From a virus: a DNA stretch of 64,000 nucleotides. How positions within the stretch are numbered: position 1 is the stretch's first letter; the number at the start of each line of letters is the position of its first letter. The translations under genes and the position numbers were made by a program. The notes beneath the pieces were generated by a model. The model was not told the origin of the DNA, ran no database searches, and saw nothing but the letters and a program-made list of their open reading frames with translations. The stretch is from positions 94,515-158,514 of the IMG/VR virus record IMGVR_UViG_3300018914_000001; one strand, written 5' to 3'. Below, piece after piece: positions 32,371-41,766 of the stretch.

Positions 32371-33140
32371 TGAAAGAGAGCATTTCTTTTTACTATAATG
32401 GAATCTCATCTGAAGAGATGGGATTGTATAATGTAACACTAAATTCGGGACTTTACGAAGAATCATTCTTGTCAGAGCGAAAGATTGAAGAGGTTACAAT
32501 TCGCGGTAGAGAAAAGCCATATTTTCAAGGGGTGACTCGTTCACCCCTTATTCTTTCTTTATCTTTTGCTTTCAAAGATACTTATAACGAGCAAAAGATT
32601 AGAGAGGTAGCAAGATGGCTAGATCAAAATTATTATAAGCCATTTTACACAGTGGATGCTCCTAATAGAATTTGGTATTGCGTACTAAACTCCAGTCCTA
32701 AGTTATTACATAATGGCTTAAAACAAGGGTATATTGATTTAGAGTTTAGATGTGATTCACCTTATACTTATACTCCAATTGTTGAATCCGTAGTTTATGA
32801 TATGTCTGAAAATACAACTAGCGGAACAGAAATTACATTCATTAACAATGGAGATGTGAATTGTAAGCCTGAAATTTGGATTCAAAAGGTGGGAGTTGGT
32901 GATTTTTCTATTGTAAACCATACGACAGGGAAAGAGTTTAAATTTATTGGGCTTGCAGATGGGGAAGAGGTCAAAGTGAATTGTGAGAATCATATTATTA
33001 CAACTTCTCTTCCAGCTACATATCGTTACAACTCCTTTAATAATAATTATTTGGATTTTGTTAGAGGTATAAATCATCTAACGGTAAAGGGGAAGGCAAA
33101 ATTCCAATTTAGATATTACTTCAAGACATTGCAAGGGTAG
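32370..33140 (+). CDS. Distal tail protein (Dit)
   Basis: 256 residues, start behind AAAGGAGGAG, sharing one base with the tape measure stop. The N-terminal half (FYYNGISSEEMGLYNVTLNS, then GVTRSPLILSLSFAF, ARWLDQNYYKPFY) is the typical Dit/phage-tail family domain forming a hexameric ring at the tail tip; the second half is a galectin-like beta sandwich. Dit joins the tube to the Tal protein encoded next. Confidence 0.85.
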   Translation: MKESISFYYNGISSEEMGLYNVTLNSGLYEESFLSERKIEEVTIRGREKPYFQGVTRSPLILSLSFAFKDTYNEQKIREVARWLDQNYYKPFYTVDAPNRIWYCVLNSSPKLLHNGLKQGYIDLEFRCDSPYTYTPIVESVVYDMSENTTSGTEITFINNGDVNCKPEIWIQKVGVGDFSIVNHTTGKEFKFIGLADGEEVKVNCENHIITTSLPATYRYNSFNNNYLDFVRGINHLTVKGKAKFQFRYYFKTLQG

Positions 33141-33156
33141 AAAGGGTGAGTCGAAA

Positions 33157-36117
33157 ATGACTTTTATTGATATTGATTTTAACAAATCTCCAGAGAAAAT
33201 AGAGCTATTCCTAGCTAGACCTGACAAAACGATCATTGGAAAGTTGACTGAGGCTTACAGTAAAAATTTAAAATTAAAACTTGGTGGAATTCATGAATTA
33301 AACTTTAAGGTTCCGTATGAGGTAGATATTAACCACAAGTTAGTCAGAAATCCAAACGTAGATAATCTTAGAGAAAGATATTTGTTAAAAGTGCAAATTG
33401 GAAATAGTCACGAGTGGTATATTATTAATAGAGTGACTGAAGCAATGGATGACGCAGAAGATGTGAAAAGTGTTCAAGCTTTCTTGTTGGCTTATGAGCT
33501 AAGAGATAGAGTTCTTCGTAATTATAAAAATATGCCAGTAGAAGGCGAGACTAATACAACCCCAAAAAATATATTGGAAACTTTACAAGAGGTTCTATCG
33601 CTTACAGAAACAAACTGGACAATTGACACTGTTGGCGGTATCGACGCAACAATTTCTATTCTTTATAGATCATTTGAAGTATCATCACAAACAGTTTTGA
33701 ACTTTATTTTTGATGTTGCAGAGAAAGTTAAAGGTTTGATTGTTTGGGATACAGAGAATCGTAAAATATTCATTAAGGATGCAGGTAAGAATTTAGAAAA
33801 TATAGGTGTTAATAGAGGTTTGAGGATAAGCTATGGTCATTATCTGAAGACCTTAAACAAAGAGAGCGATGCAGATGAAATGGTTACAAGACTAAAAGTA
33901 TTTGGCGGTGAGGATATTTCCATCCAAGAACATAACCCCACTGGTCAAAATTACTTGGAGGACTTTTCTTACTTCCTATTTCCGTTTGCTAGAGATGCTA
34001 ATAGAAATGTCATCAGTCATTCTTATTACATGTCTGATGACCTGTCCCATGCGATCTTAGATTACAAAGATAAGATAAATTCTATTACTGGACAATTTAA
34101 TGATCTGCTAAGTCAAAAGAGTACGCTTCAAGCACAATTGTTAGCCTTACAAACAAACACTACAAATGGTTTATCAAAACTTGAAACTGACCTAGCCATT
34201 ATTCAGGATAACATTGATACGATTAATGCTACCAGAATAGCCTACGAGTCAAGCAGAACATACACTAAAGGCGCACTTGTTTACTACAATGAGGCAGGGT
34301 ATATTGCAAAAGGAGTAACAACAGGCAACAGCCCAACAAATTCAACATATTGGGATAAACTTTCGACATTGAAAACAAATAAACAGACAGAAATTGATGC
34401 GAAAAAAGTGGAGATAAACAACAAACAGCAACAGATTAATGGTATCTCTCAACAAATCGTAGCGCTTCAAGAAACAGTTAAAGTTGAAAATAATTTCACC
34501 CAAGCACAGATAGCAGAAAGAAATAATTTTATCATTGAAAAAGAATGGACTGATACAGCTTATACCAACTCCAAGGATTTATATGAGTCTGCCTTGAAGA
34601 AATTTGAAGAACTAAAAAAGCCGCAAGTAGTATTCTCTATTGATATTGTAGACTTTAGGCAAATCGTAGAATGCCAAAATGATTGGACTAAGCTAGTGCT
34701 AGGCGATACAATCACTATTACCTATGATAGAATGGGCGTTGACATTGAAGCTAAAATTATTGAAATTGAAACAAACGAAGATGATGCAAGCGTAAAGCTT
34801 ACTATTGCTAACATAAAGGATTTAGAGACAAATGAGGAAAAAATAATCAAACTGCTTTACGGCTCTATCTCTACATCTACTACTGTTGATATGAACAAGT
34901 TAAAATGGGATGGCATTGACAACGTTAACAATCAAGTCAGCCAAATTTTAAATAATGCTTGGGATGCTAATAAGCGAACAATTATGGCTGGCATCAATGA
35001 AGCTGTGTCAATCTCCCCAAGAGGGATAACAATTCAAGACCCTAATGATCCTTTGAAATATGTTGTTATGCAACATGGCATTATAGCATTAACAAAAGAT
35101 GGAGGGAATACATGGAAACATGCAATGACTCCAGATGGAATTGTGGGAGAGAGGATAATTGGAACGATTATTGCTGGTCAAGACTTAACTATTGACGCGA
35201 GTGATTCAAATGGTGTAAAAACATTTAAGGTAAATTCTTCAGGAGTTGAGATAAATGGAGCAACACTAAATATTACTGGTGGTAGCAATGGTGTCTCAAT
35301 TAATTCAACAAAAGGGCTAGAGGTATTAAAAAGTGATAGCAAATCAAAAATTACTTTAAATGCTACAGATGGAATCAAAATTGAACAAAATACAGGAACT
35401 GCAAACTCTCCAGTATGGGTTAAAAAATTTTATGTTGATGCGAATGGTGATTTGATTGCCGAAAACATGACGACTAAGAATTTATTAATTCAAACAGGAG
35501 ATCCAACACCAAAGACTCTTATTGATGCAAGTACAAAAACTATTGACTTCACAGGATTTAATGTGATAAATGGAAAAGAAAGTGTACTAAAAGGTATTAA
35601 TATAAAAAACTCTTCAGGAACAACAACATTTTCTGTTGATACAAACGGCAATGTTTCAATTAGCGGTAATATCGTCATGAATGGCGGCTCCATCTCTTGG
35701 AGCAATGTAAATGCACCTTCTGCATCACAAGTTGGAGCAGTGGCGAATAACCAAACCGCAGTATTCAATACGCTGACAAATAATGGTTCTTTACAAGGTT
35801 TATTTATGTCAGGCGGGAATTTGTATATAAATGCTGACTATATTAATGGTGGAACTATCACAGGCGTTACAATTAAAACAAAACCATCTCCTTCTTGGGC
35901 TGAAATGGTGTCTGGTGGATATTTTGCTATTAAAAATTCATTCAAAACATTGTTTGAGTTAAGAGATGCATCAACAAATAGAAATATTGTTCAGCTTGAT
36001 AATACTGGAGCAGAGTTAGCGATAGGGGTTTCAGCAGGTATAGTTACAGCATTTGGTGATTGGGATTTTGCAAGCGCTAATGTAAGTGGTCTTTCAGTTC
36101 CAGCCGTATTTGGGTAA
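33157..36117 (+). CDS. Tail-associated (Tal) protein, prophage endopeptidase tail type
   Basis: The 986-residue protein follows Dit. The first 370 residues match the tail hub pattern (LFLARPDKTIIGKLTEAYSK, FVPYEVD, WYIINRV, SVQAFLLAYELRDRV). A coiled-coil region (about 300-480) is interrupted by a small beta module (SRTYTKGALVYYNEAGYIAK to STYWDKLS, about 365-405) of the carbohydrate-binding kind found again twice in the fibre at 36798. The C-terminal 300 residues are a beta-helix/fibre shaft with Asn/Gly/Thr repeats. It forms the tip and probably recognises cell wall sugars. Confidence 0.82.
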   Translation: MTFIDIDFNKSPEKIELFLARPDKTIIGKLTEAYSKNLKLKLGGIHELNFKVPYEVDINHKLVRNPNVDNLRERYLLKVQIGNSHEWYIINRVTEAMDDAEDVKSVQAFLLAYELRDRVLRNYKNMPVEGETNTTPKNILETLQEVLSLTETNWTIDTVGGIDATISILYRSFEVSSQTVLNFIFDVAEKVKGLIVWDTENRKIFIKDAGKNLENIGVNRGLRISYGHYLKTLNKESDADEMVTRLKVFGGEDISIQEHNPTGQNYLEDFSYFLFPFARDANRNVISHSYYMSDDLSHAILDYKDKINSITGQFNDLLSQKSTLQAQLLALQTNTTNGLSKLETDLAIIQDNIDTINATRIAYESSRTYTKGALVYYNEAGYIAKGVTTGNSPTNSTYWDKLSTLKTNKQTEIDAKKVEINNKQQQINGISQQIVALQETVKVENNFTQAQIAERNNFIIEKEWTDTAYTNSKDLYESALKKFEELKKPQVVFSIDIVDFRQIVECQNDWTKLVLGDTITITYDRMGVDIEAKIIEIETNEDDASVKLTIANIKDLETNEEKIIKLLYGSISTSTTVDMNKLKWDGIDNVNNQVSQILNNAWDANKRTIMAGINEAVSISPRGITIQDPNDPLKYVVMQHGIIALTKDGGNTWKHAMTPDGIVGERIIGTIIAGQDLTIDASDSNGVKTFKVNSSGVEINGATLNITGGSNGVSINSTKGLEVLKSDSKSKITLNATDGIKIEQNTGTANSPVWVKKFYVDANGDLIAENMTTKNLLIQTGDPTPKTLIDASTKTIDFTGFNVINGKESVLKGINIKNSSGTTTFSVDTNGNVSISGNIVMNGGSISWSNVNAPSASQVGAVANNQTAVFNTLTNNGSLQGLFMSGGNLYINADYINGGTITGVTIKTKPSPSWAEMVSGGYFAIKNSFKTLFELRDASTNRNIVQLDNTGAELAIGVSAGIVTAFGDWDFASANVSGLSVPAVFG

Positions 36118-36129
36118 GAGGTGATTTAG

Positions 36130-36741
36130 ATGGCGACTATCTCAGCAGTAACAGGAGCAACAGTGGGGAGCGTCTTTGTGACGCTCAACCTATCTAACCC
36201 TTCTAGTGATTATAGCGGGTTTAGAGTGGACGTATATGATAATACAGGGCTTATTAGGCGAATTACAAGTGGATTTTCGACTGGAAGTATGTCGGCTTCT
36301 GTTGGTGTTTATGATCTAACTCCAAATAAATCATACGATTTTTATGGATATGCAACATACACGCCAGCCGCAACAGAGTATCCAATGACTAATAATCCTG
36401 TCAGTGCAGTAGCAAAGGGCAATCCACGACCTAGCAATTGGTCATGGATTACGGCAAAAACAAGCGGAGGAAGCTTTAACTTAACAGCTAGCGAATGGGC
36501 TTCTTTCATTCAGAGAATTAATGATTTTTATTATTACAAATTCAATTCTGGATATCCTTGGAGCCATAATGTTGGAGTCAGCTCTGGTGAGCAATTTACA
36601 GCAGGAATGTTTAATGAAGCTAGAAGTGCAATCAGTAGCATGAACCCTTCAACTCTACCTCCGAATCCAGTATTTTCTGGTCAAATTGTTTACGCATATT
36701 TATTGAACCAATTGCGTGATTCGTTAAATTCAATTTCGTAA
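36130..36741 (+). CDS. Tail tip or fibre protein with fibronectin-like domain
   Basis: 203 residues, behind AAGAGGTGA. Residues 1-95 read as a fibronectin type III-like beta sandwich (VTLNLSNPSSDYSGFRVDVY, LTPNKSYDFYGYATYTPA); the remainder is aromatic and helical (EWASFIQRINDFYYYKF). It probably attaches to the Tal protein or decorates the fibre. A terminator is not seen before the promoter that follows. Confidence 0.6.
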   Translation: MATISAVTGATVGSVFVTLNLSNPSSDYSGFRVDVYDNTGLIRRITSGFSTGSMSASVGVYDLTPNKSYDFYGYATYTPAATEYPMTNNPVSAVAKGNPRPSNWSWITAKTSGGSFNLTASEWASFIQRINDFYYYKFNSGYPWSHNVGVSSGEQFTAGMFNEARSAISSMNPSTLPPNPVFSGQIVYAYLLNQLRDSLNSIS

Positions 36742-36747
36742 TTGGTA

Positions 36748-36776
36748 TTGACATTTTAATTACAATGTGGTATAAT
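36748..36776 (+). promoter_or_regulatory. Consensus sigma-A promoter for the tail fibre gene
   Basis: TTGACA (36748-36753), 17-bp spacer, TATAAT (36771-36776): a perfect consensus inside the late tail region. The fibre start GTG lies 22 bp downstream. Confidence 0.75.
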
Positions 36777-36797
36777 AAAAATTGAGGGGTGATAAAT

Positions 36798-38759
36798 GTG
36801 TTCACTTATAATGACCCATTGATTATTGCATGGAGGGCAGGAACAGAGGATGATCCCTTTTCTGATAGGGTAAATGAATCATATAAAATATTAAATGGAA
36901 CTATACTGCTTCAAGAAGTTCCAGATGAATTTGAAAGAGTTTTTATTCAAGATTACATAGAGATATTTGATCCTTCTAAAGAATCAGTTTCCCCAAGTAA
37001 ATTTATTGTCAATTATCAAAATGGAATTATTACCTTTGACCCTTCGCAAGAAGGTAAAACAGTTGTTGTTAAATCATATAAAGGTAGAGGCATTTTACTT
37101 TATCCAGCAGAAAGAATTTACACAAAAGATGGAAATAACATTGTAACTACTATCCAAGAAATTATTGATAATGGGCAGACGGCAATTGAAGCTAATAATC
37201 AGTTAACTCAAACTATTGAGCAAGCTAATATAGCAATAGCCAATGCAAATACAGCGGCTACAACTGCCAATAATGCGGCTGACTCTGCCAATGTCGCCAA
37301 GGATAATGCTATTATTGCAACGGAAAATGCTATTACAGCAACTATAGCAACCAATAATGCGATTCTTAATTTAGAATTTAAAGGGGAATGGTCAGAGTCA
37401 ATAGCCTATAAAAAGGGTAATAGTGTTCATTACAATAACAAGGTATACATCTGCATTGCAGATGCATCTATTGGAACACCTTTAGAGGACACCTTGTATT
37501 GGAGATTATCTTTTGACGCAAGCTCTACAATCGAGGCGGCTGTTACAGCCACTAATCAGGCTGTAACAGCGACCAATGAAGCTGTTACAGCCACTAACAA
37601 CGCTATTACAGCAACAACGGCGGCTAATGCCTCAAGAGAGGCGGCTGATTTAGCTACTTCCAATGCTAATGCCGCAACAATAGCGGCTAATACAGCCAGA
37701 GATAACGCCATTGTAGCTACCAATGATGCTATCACAGCAACGACAGCGGCTAATAATGCTGTAGCGGAAGTTAATCTCATTACAACAAACTTTGTAAGTA
37801 GAGGGACTTGGGATTCCACAGTGTCTTACACAAATAGGAACACTGTTCTTTACAATGGTTCTACCTATCAATCTTTAGCAGATGATAACTTAGGGAATCA
37901 ACCTGACACTAGCCCTCTATGGCAACTCGTAGCATCCAAGGGTGCTGATGGAATGGGCACTGTACAAGGAGTTAGTGCGGCAAGTCCCAACGTGATTGTT
38001 GGTGGAACCGCTCAAAATCCAACGATTGATGTAAATGCTGGAACTGACGCAAATCAGTTGCTAAAGCTAAACAGCAATGGTGGGTTTGTGTTAACTGGAC
38101 AGATTAAAGTAACACAAGCAACCAATACAGCGGGTTTAATCTTAGAAGGAGAAAGCTCTGGATGGGCTTCAGGGGTTATTCTTAATAATACAACCGCTAC
38201 AACTGGTAGGAAATATGGTATTTATTCTAATAGCTCAGGTAGCTTGCAGATAACAGATGAAACAGATGAAATAGCTCCAGCTACAAGGATGCACATTAGC
38301 TCTTCTGGTAACATAACAATTGAAAAGAATTTAAGTGTTCTAAATGGTGCTGATGCTTTAAACTTAAAAGCTAATGGAGAAAACGATCATGTGTATATTG
38401 GTCTATTCGCTAGAGCTTCTTCACCTATGACCAGAAGTGGAGTCATTGGATTTACTAGTAACGGCAGTACTACATTCAATATTCAGAATGAAATTGAAAA
38501 TGGAAATTTACAATTATCAGTAGTTGGCGATGGCAAGATTTATGCAAAAAATAATATATTATCTGATAGCTCTAATAATGCCACATTTATTGGAACAATT
38601 ACCTCTACAGTTGCTGATGGTACTGCCCCATTTGTCATAACATCAAAAACAATGATTCCAAATCTTAACTCCGAATTTATAAATGGAATAAAGATCACAG
38701 TAGGAGCTGTTCCACCATCTTCTCCAAAAGAGAATGATATTTGGTTTGATACCAATTGA
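36798..38759 (+). CDS. Tail fibre protein with Ala/Asn coiled repeats and two carbohydrate-binding-like modules
   Basis: Start set at GTG 36798 behind GAGGGGTGA; GTG 36789 overlaps that site. 653 residues: an N-terminal adaptor (about 1-125), a triple-coil segment with Ala/Thr/Asn repeats (AATTANNAADSANVAKDNAI), a chitin-binding-like module (FKGEWSESIAYKKGNSVHY), another repeat coil, a second such module (RGTWDSTVSYTNRNTVLYNG), and a C-terminal beta-rich shaft ending in a small domain (PPSSPKENDIWFDTN). It is the likely receptor-binding fibre. The strong internal promoter may raise its expression. The repeats are prone to recombination. Confidence 0.78.
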   Translation: MFTYNDPLIIAWRAGTEDDPFSDRVNESYKILNGTILLQEVPDEFERVFIQDYIEIFDPSKESVSPSKFIVNYQNGIITFDPSQEGKTVVVKSYKGRGILLYPAERIYTKDGNNIVTTIQEIIDNGQTAIEANNQLTQTIEQANIAIANANTAATTANNAADSANVAKDNAIIATENAITATIATNNAILNLEFKGEWSESIAYKKGNSVHYNNKVYICIADASIGTPLEDTLYWRLSFDASSTIEAAVTATNQAVTATNEAVTATNNAITATTAANASREAADLATSNANAATIAANTARDNAIVATNDAITATTAANNAVAEVNLITTNFVSRGTWDSTVSYTNRNTVLYNGSTYQSLADDNLGNQPDTSPLWQLVASKGADGMGTVQGVSAASPNVIVGGTAQNPTIDVNAGTDANQLLKLNSNGGFVLTGQIKVTQATNTAGLILEGESSGWASGVILNNTTATTGRKYGIYSNSSGSLQITDETDEIAPATRMHISSSGNITIEKNLSVLNGADALNLKANGENDHVYIGLFARASSPMTRSGVIGFTSNGSTTFNIQNEIENGNLQLSVVGDGKIYAKNNILSDSSNNATFIGTITSTVADGTAPFVITSKTMIPNLNSEFINGIKITVGAVPPSSPKENDIWFDTN

Positions 38760-38775
38760 AAAGGAGGGAAAAAGT

Positions 38776-40254
38776 ATGGCAAAGGGAAAAATTTTAAAAA
38801 ATGGGACTTGGATCGAAATTGATGCCGCTAATGCAGACAAGCTAGGAGGTCAGTTACCTTCTTATTATGCAATCAAAGGAACACAAAACGTTACAAGCGT
38901 TGGAGATTGGAACAATGTTATAACCAATGGATTTTATGATGGCCAAAATATGACAAATGCATGTCCTAGTGAAACGAATCATACTTGGCGTTATTGCGTA
39001 GTCCATAATCATAGTGCGAATGGGACTAATTGGGTTACTCAAACAATGTGGGATTTCGCTGGTGGAGCTAAGTATGAACGACAAAAAGCTAGCGGAACGT
39101 GGAGTCCTTGGAGAAAAATTCTTGACCAACGTGATTACGATACGCTTTTCAGCTCTGTAAGTAGTGGGAAGGCACAAGTAGCTACCGCCATTACTGGAAA
39201 AGGGGGCACGGTATCTGGAACTGCTCCCTATACATTTCAACAGCTTGCAGATGGAGTTAATTCGATTCAGGTAGGCAAGTACAAGATAGGCGACACAATC
39301 ACTTATCAAAACCTTGGATTGGATCGCCCGCCTATGGTGTCATTCGATCAGCTTCCAACACGAGGAAGCTATAATGTCACAGCAGTAGGCGTTGACGCTT
39401 CTGGCTACGTTTGGATGTGTTGGCTCGACGGCTATTTACGAAAATATACTAAAAAAGGAGCGTTGATAGCATCATTTTCGTTCTATCCTATAACTACAAA
39501 TTCAAAAATGATAATTATTGGAAATGATATTTATATCATAATCATCAACAGTGGATCAAGCAATATTCAAAAATGGGACGCTACAACAGGAACGAAAGTC
39601 AAAGAAACTATACTATCTGCTCCCTCTGATATGGATATTGCAGGGGGCTACATATACGTTGTCGGACTAGATTCGACTTATAAAATAGATGCATCAAGCT
39701 TGTCTATTGTTTGGGCTAACACGACGACTATCCCTAGTGGGTATGATGGAGCGTATATAGCTGTTGAAAAAGCTACAGGAACTTACGCATACATTGAATA
39801 CAATACGCCCAACGGCTCCACTAATTACATTAAAAAAGTCCTTACCTCTAATGGGGCAGACGTATGGACTAATAAAATTATCAACTCACGCAATAAGTCT
39901 ATTGGCATCTACAATGATGGCGCGTTGTATTTCCAAGGCGGTAAATATGATGCAAATTTCAATAAGTTATGGCAATATAGTCCGTCAACTGGAGCAAACT
40001 GGTTTGGGCCTGTGCAAGTCTTTTCAAATAATGATGTTGTTTTTTCTGCGTCTGATAATGGAACTGGTGCGCTATACAAGTTGAATAGTGCGGGAAATTT
40101 AATCTGGCATACCCCTGGTCTATTTGGCGACGTATTAGGTGGGGGTGGAAGCGATTTTCCAAATGCCCTTTATTACGACAGTGTTGAAGGATGCTATTAT
40201 GCTTCTTCATATTTTACAAAAAGAGTGTTTGAGAAAATACAAATTTCTGGCTAG
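38776..40254 (+). CDS. Tail fibre/receptor-binding protein with pyocin-knob and beta-propeller
   Basis: Start at ATG 38776 behind AAAGGAGGG; an earlier in-frame ATG at 38734 lies inside the preceding gene. 492 residues: a pyocin-knob-like domain (about 30-105: VTSVGDWNNVITNGFYDGQN), a short tail-fibre motif (SSGKAQVATAITGKGGTVSG), then a C-terminal beta-propeller with repeated DASGYVWM, DATTGTKV and similar blades. Such propellers bind host glycans. It lies next to the main fibre gene. Confidence 0.75.
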   Translation: MAKGKILKNGTWIEIDAANADKLGGQLPSYYAIKGTQNVTSVGDWNNVITNGFYDGQNMTNACPSETNHTWRYCVVHNHSANGTNWVTQTMWDFAGGAKYERQKASGTWSPWRKILDQRDYDTLFSSVSSGKAQVATAITGKGGTVSGTAPYTFQQLADGVNSIQVGKYKIGDTITYQNLGLDRPPMVSFDQLPTRGSYNVTAVGVDASGYVWMCWLDGYLRKYTKKGALIASFSFYPITTNSKMIIIGNDIYIIIINSGSSNIQKWDATTGTKVKETILSAPSDMDIAGGYIYVVGLDSTYKIDASSLSIVWANTTTIPSGYDGAYIAVEKATGTYAYIEYNTPNGSTNYIKKVLTSNGADVWTNKIINSRNKSIGIYNDGALYFQGGKYDANFNKLWQYSPSTGANWFGPVQVFSNNDVVFSASDNGTGALYKLNSAGNLIWHTPGLFGDVLGGGGSDFPNALYYDSVEGCYYASSYFTKRVFEKIQISG

Positions 40255-40285
40255 ATATACATACAAAAGGAGAGTGTATTAAGTT

Positions 40286-40732
40286 ATGGCAGTATTTATT
40301 CGTTGGAGTGAAGTAGAAACTGGAAAATTCAAAGTGACATTTTACCACAATTATCCTGAAATGCTAACACTGGAAGAAATGCAAGGTGGAGTAATCGTTG
40401 ATTCGCTTCCGTCAGAGCCTGACTTCGAGGAAGGTAAACGTGTAACAGGTCTTTTCGTAGACCCATCAACAATCTCTTACCCTGTGGATTATAACGTTGT
40501 GCAGACAAATGTTAACATGTGGTATGAAGTAGAGGATATTCCACTAACAGCAGAACAATTAGTACAACAACTCATTGAAAGAGTTTCAATATTAGAATCT
40601 GAAAAAGTTGAGTTAGATACTAAGTTTGCAGAGGTTTCAGGACAAAACGAAAGTTTAGAATCATCAAACAAATCACTATCAGATACGGTTGATGGATTGA
40701 TTATATACTTAGCACAAAAAGGAATTATTTAA
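40286..40732 (+). CDS. Tail-associated protein with C-terminal coiled coil, 148 residues
   Basis: ATG 40286 behind AAAGGAGAG. A beta-rich first part (FIRWSEVETGKFKVTFY) is followed by a leucine heptad coil (VQQLIERVSILESEKVELDT) and a hydrophobic C-terminal helix (IIYLAQKGII). The pattern fits fibre-associated accessory proteins encoded near lysis genes; no named family is recognised. Confidence 0.55.
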   Translation: MAVFIRWSEVETGKFKVTFYHNYPEMLTLEEMQGGVIVDSLPSEPDFEEGKRVTGLFVDPSTISYPVDYNVVQTNVNMWYEVEDIPLTAEQLVQQLIERVSILESEKVELDTKFAEVSGQNESLESSNKSLSDTVDGLIIYLAQKGII

Positions 40733-40745
40733 AGGGGGAATCAAA

Positions 40746-41165
40746 TTGGCTATTACACCAGATATTTATTCTTTTATGACTTCTAATTACGCAAATACAA
40801 TTTATTGTCAAGGTACACAGCGATTTACTGCACGTGACGGATATTCAGGGATACCACTTGAATATCATGAGCCAGTAAAACAATACGCGGCGTTAAATTT
40901 TTACGCAAGTGTAATTGAAGGAGCATTAACCAAGACTTGGCTTTTAAATAATGAATATGCTGATACTATGGCTTACATGGTCGCACTTTATGGCAGAAAT
41001 AGATTGACCAAGCGTGATGGATTTGACGGAGTGAGAGCTGGTTTTTATTCTACTATCGAGCAGTCTATAGCAAGACTTCTTACAGAAAGTCAAATCAATA
41101 CAGCATTTGCTAATGGTTGGCTAAGTCAGCAAGAATATGATGAAGTTATGTCTTATGTAATCTAA
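40746..41165 (+). CDS. Unknown tail-region protein, 139 residues
   Basis: Starts at TTG 40746 behind AAGGGGG. It contains two related YGRNRLTKRDGFDG and RFTARDGYSGIP segments, an internal duplication of about 60 residues, and ends in VMSYVI just before a strong terminator. It is the last gene of the tail transcription unit. No function is recognised. Confidence 0.6.
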   Translation: MAITPDIYSFMTSNYANTIYCQGTQRFTARDGYSGIPLEYHEPVKQYAALNFYASVIEGALTKTWLLNNEYADTMAYMVALYGRNRLTKRDGFDGVRAGFYSTIEQSIARLLTESQINTAFANGWLSQQEYDEVMSYVI

Positions 41166-41171
41166 AATTTT

Positions 41172-41212
41172 AAATGAGCCGCTTTTTAGTAGGCGGCTCA
41201 TTTTTTATTTTA
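41172..41212 (+). terminator. Terminator of the tail operon
   Basis: AATGAGCCGC pairs with GCGGCTCATT across a short loop, followed by TTTTATTTT. Confidence 0.88.
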
Positions 41213-41221
41213 ATAATCTAC

Positions 41222-41250
41222 TTGACATTTCAGTAAAAATATGTTATAAT
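41222..41250 (+). promoter_or_regulatory. Sigma-A promoter for the AdoMet decarboxylase-like gene
   Basis: TTGACA (41222-41227), 17-bp spacer, TATAAT (41245-41250): full consensus, 47 bp ahead of the gene. Confidence 0.8.
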
Positions 41251-41296
41251 ATAGCCGTCCAAGTGCAAAGTGTATAAACAAAGGAGATGACAAAGA

Positions 41297-41674
41297 TTGA
41301 AACAAGAATACTCAACATATGGACGGCAAGTAATCGTTGATATCAAAGGTGTAAAGTCTAGCATGGGGTTAATGCTCTATGCTGTGCAAGCTGTTCGGAA
41401 GGCTGGTGCTACTATTCTCAGTCGCGAAGTTAATACATATGAAAATAGAGATGGAAGATATATCACTATTTTCTCTATTTTGCTTTCTGAAAGTCACTTC
41501 TCATGTAGATACGATATAGAAAGTGGAGATATGCTTGTAGATTGCTACACATGTGGTGAGACAGTTGACCCACAGGTAGCAATAGACCTTTTCTTATCTA
41601 GGATAAAGTACGAAAGTTCAACTCAGGTCAAACTTGTTCGTGGTATTGAGAATACCCCTATCACTGTTAATTAA
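41297..41674 (+). CDS. S-adenosylmethionine decarboxylase (SpeD)-like protein
   Basis: 125 residues, start behind AAAGGAGATGAC, with private promoter and terminator. The pattern ILLSESHFSC..YDIE..VDCYTCGETVDP is that of the small bacterial AdoMet decarboxylases, which self-cleave at a Glu-Ser bond to make a pyruvoyl group. Spacing is exact: Ser66 (pyruvoyl site), Glu75 and catalytic Cys86 line up with Ser63, Glu72 and Cys83 of the Thermotoga enzyme as I recall it, but the processing His68 is Arg71 here and Trp70 is Asp73. It might have changed substrate (arginine or ornithine) or lost activity. It would affect polyamine or AdoMet pools. Confidence 0.75.
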   Translation: MKQEYSTYGRQVIVDIKGVKSSMGLMLYAVQAVRKAGATILSREVNTYENRDGRYITIFSILLSESHFSCRYDIESGDMLVDCYTCGETVDPQVAIDLFLSRIKYESSTQVKLVRGIENTPITVN

Positions 41675-41703
41675 AGGGCAAGAAAACTTGCCTTTTTCTT
41701 ATA
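41674..41703 (+). terminator. Terminator after the SpeD-like gene
   Basis: GGGCAAG pairs with CTTGCC(T) around AAAA, followed by TTTTTCTTAT. Confidence 0.8.
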
Positions 41704-41766
41704 ATCTAACTATAAATGAGTGAGTGGTTAGATAAAATACTACTAAAATGAAAAGAGGTGACTTTA

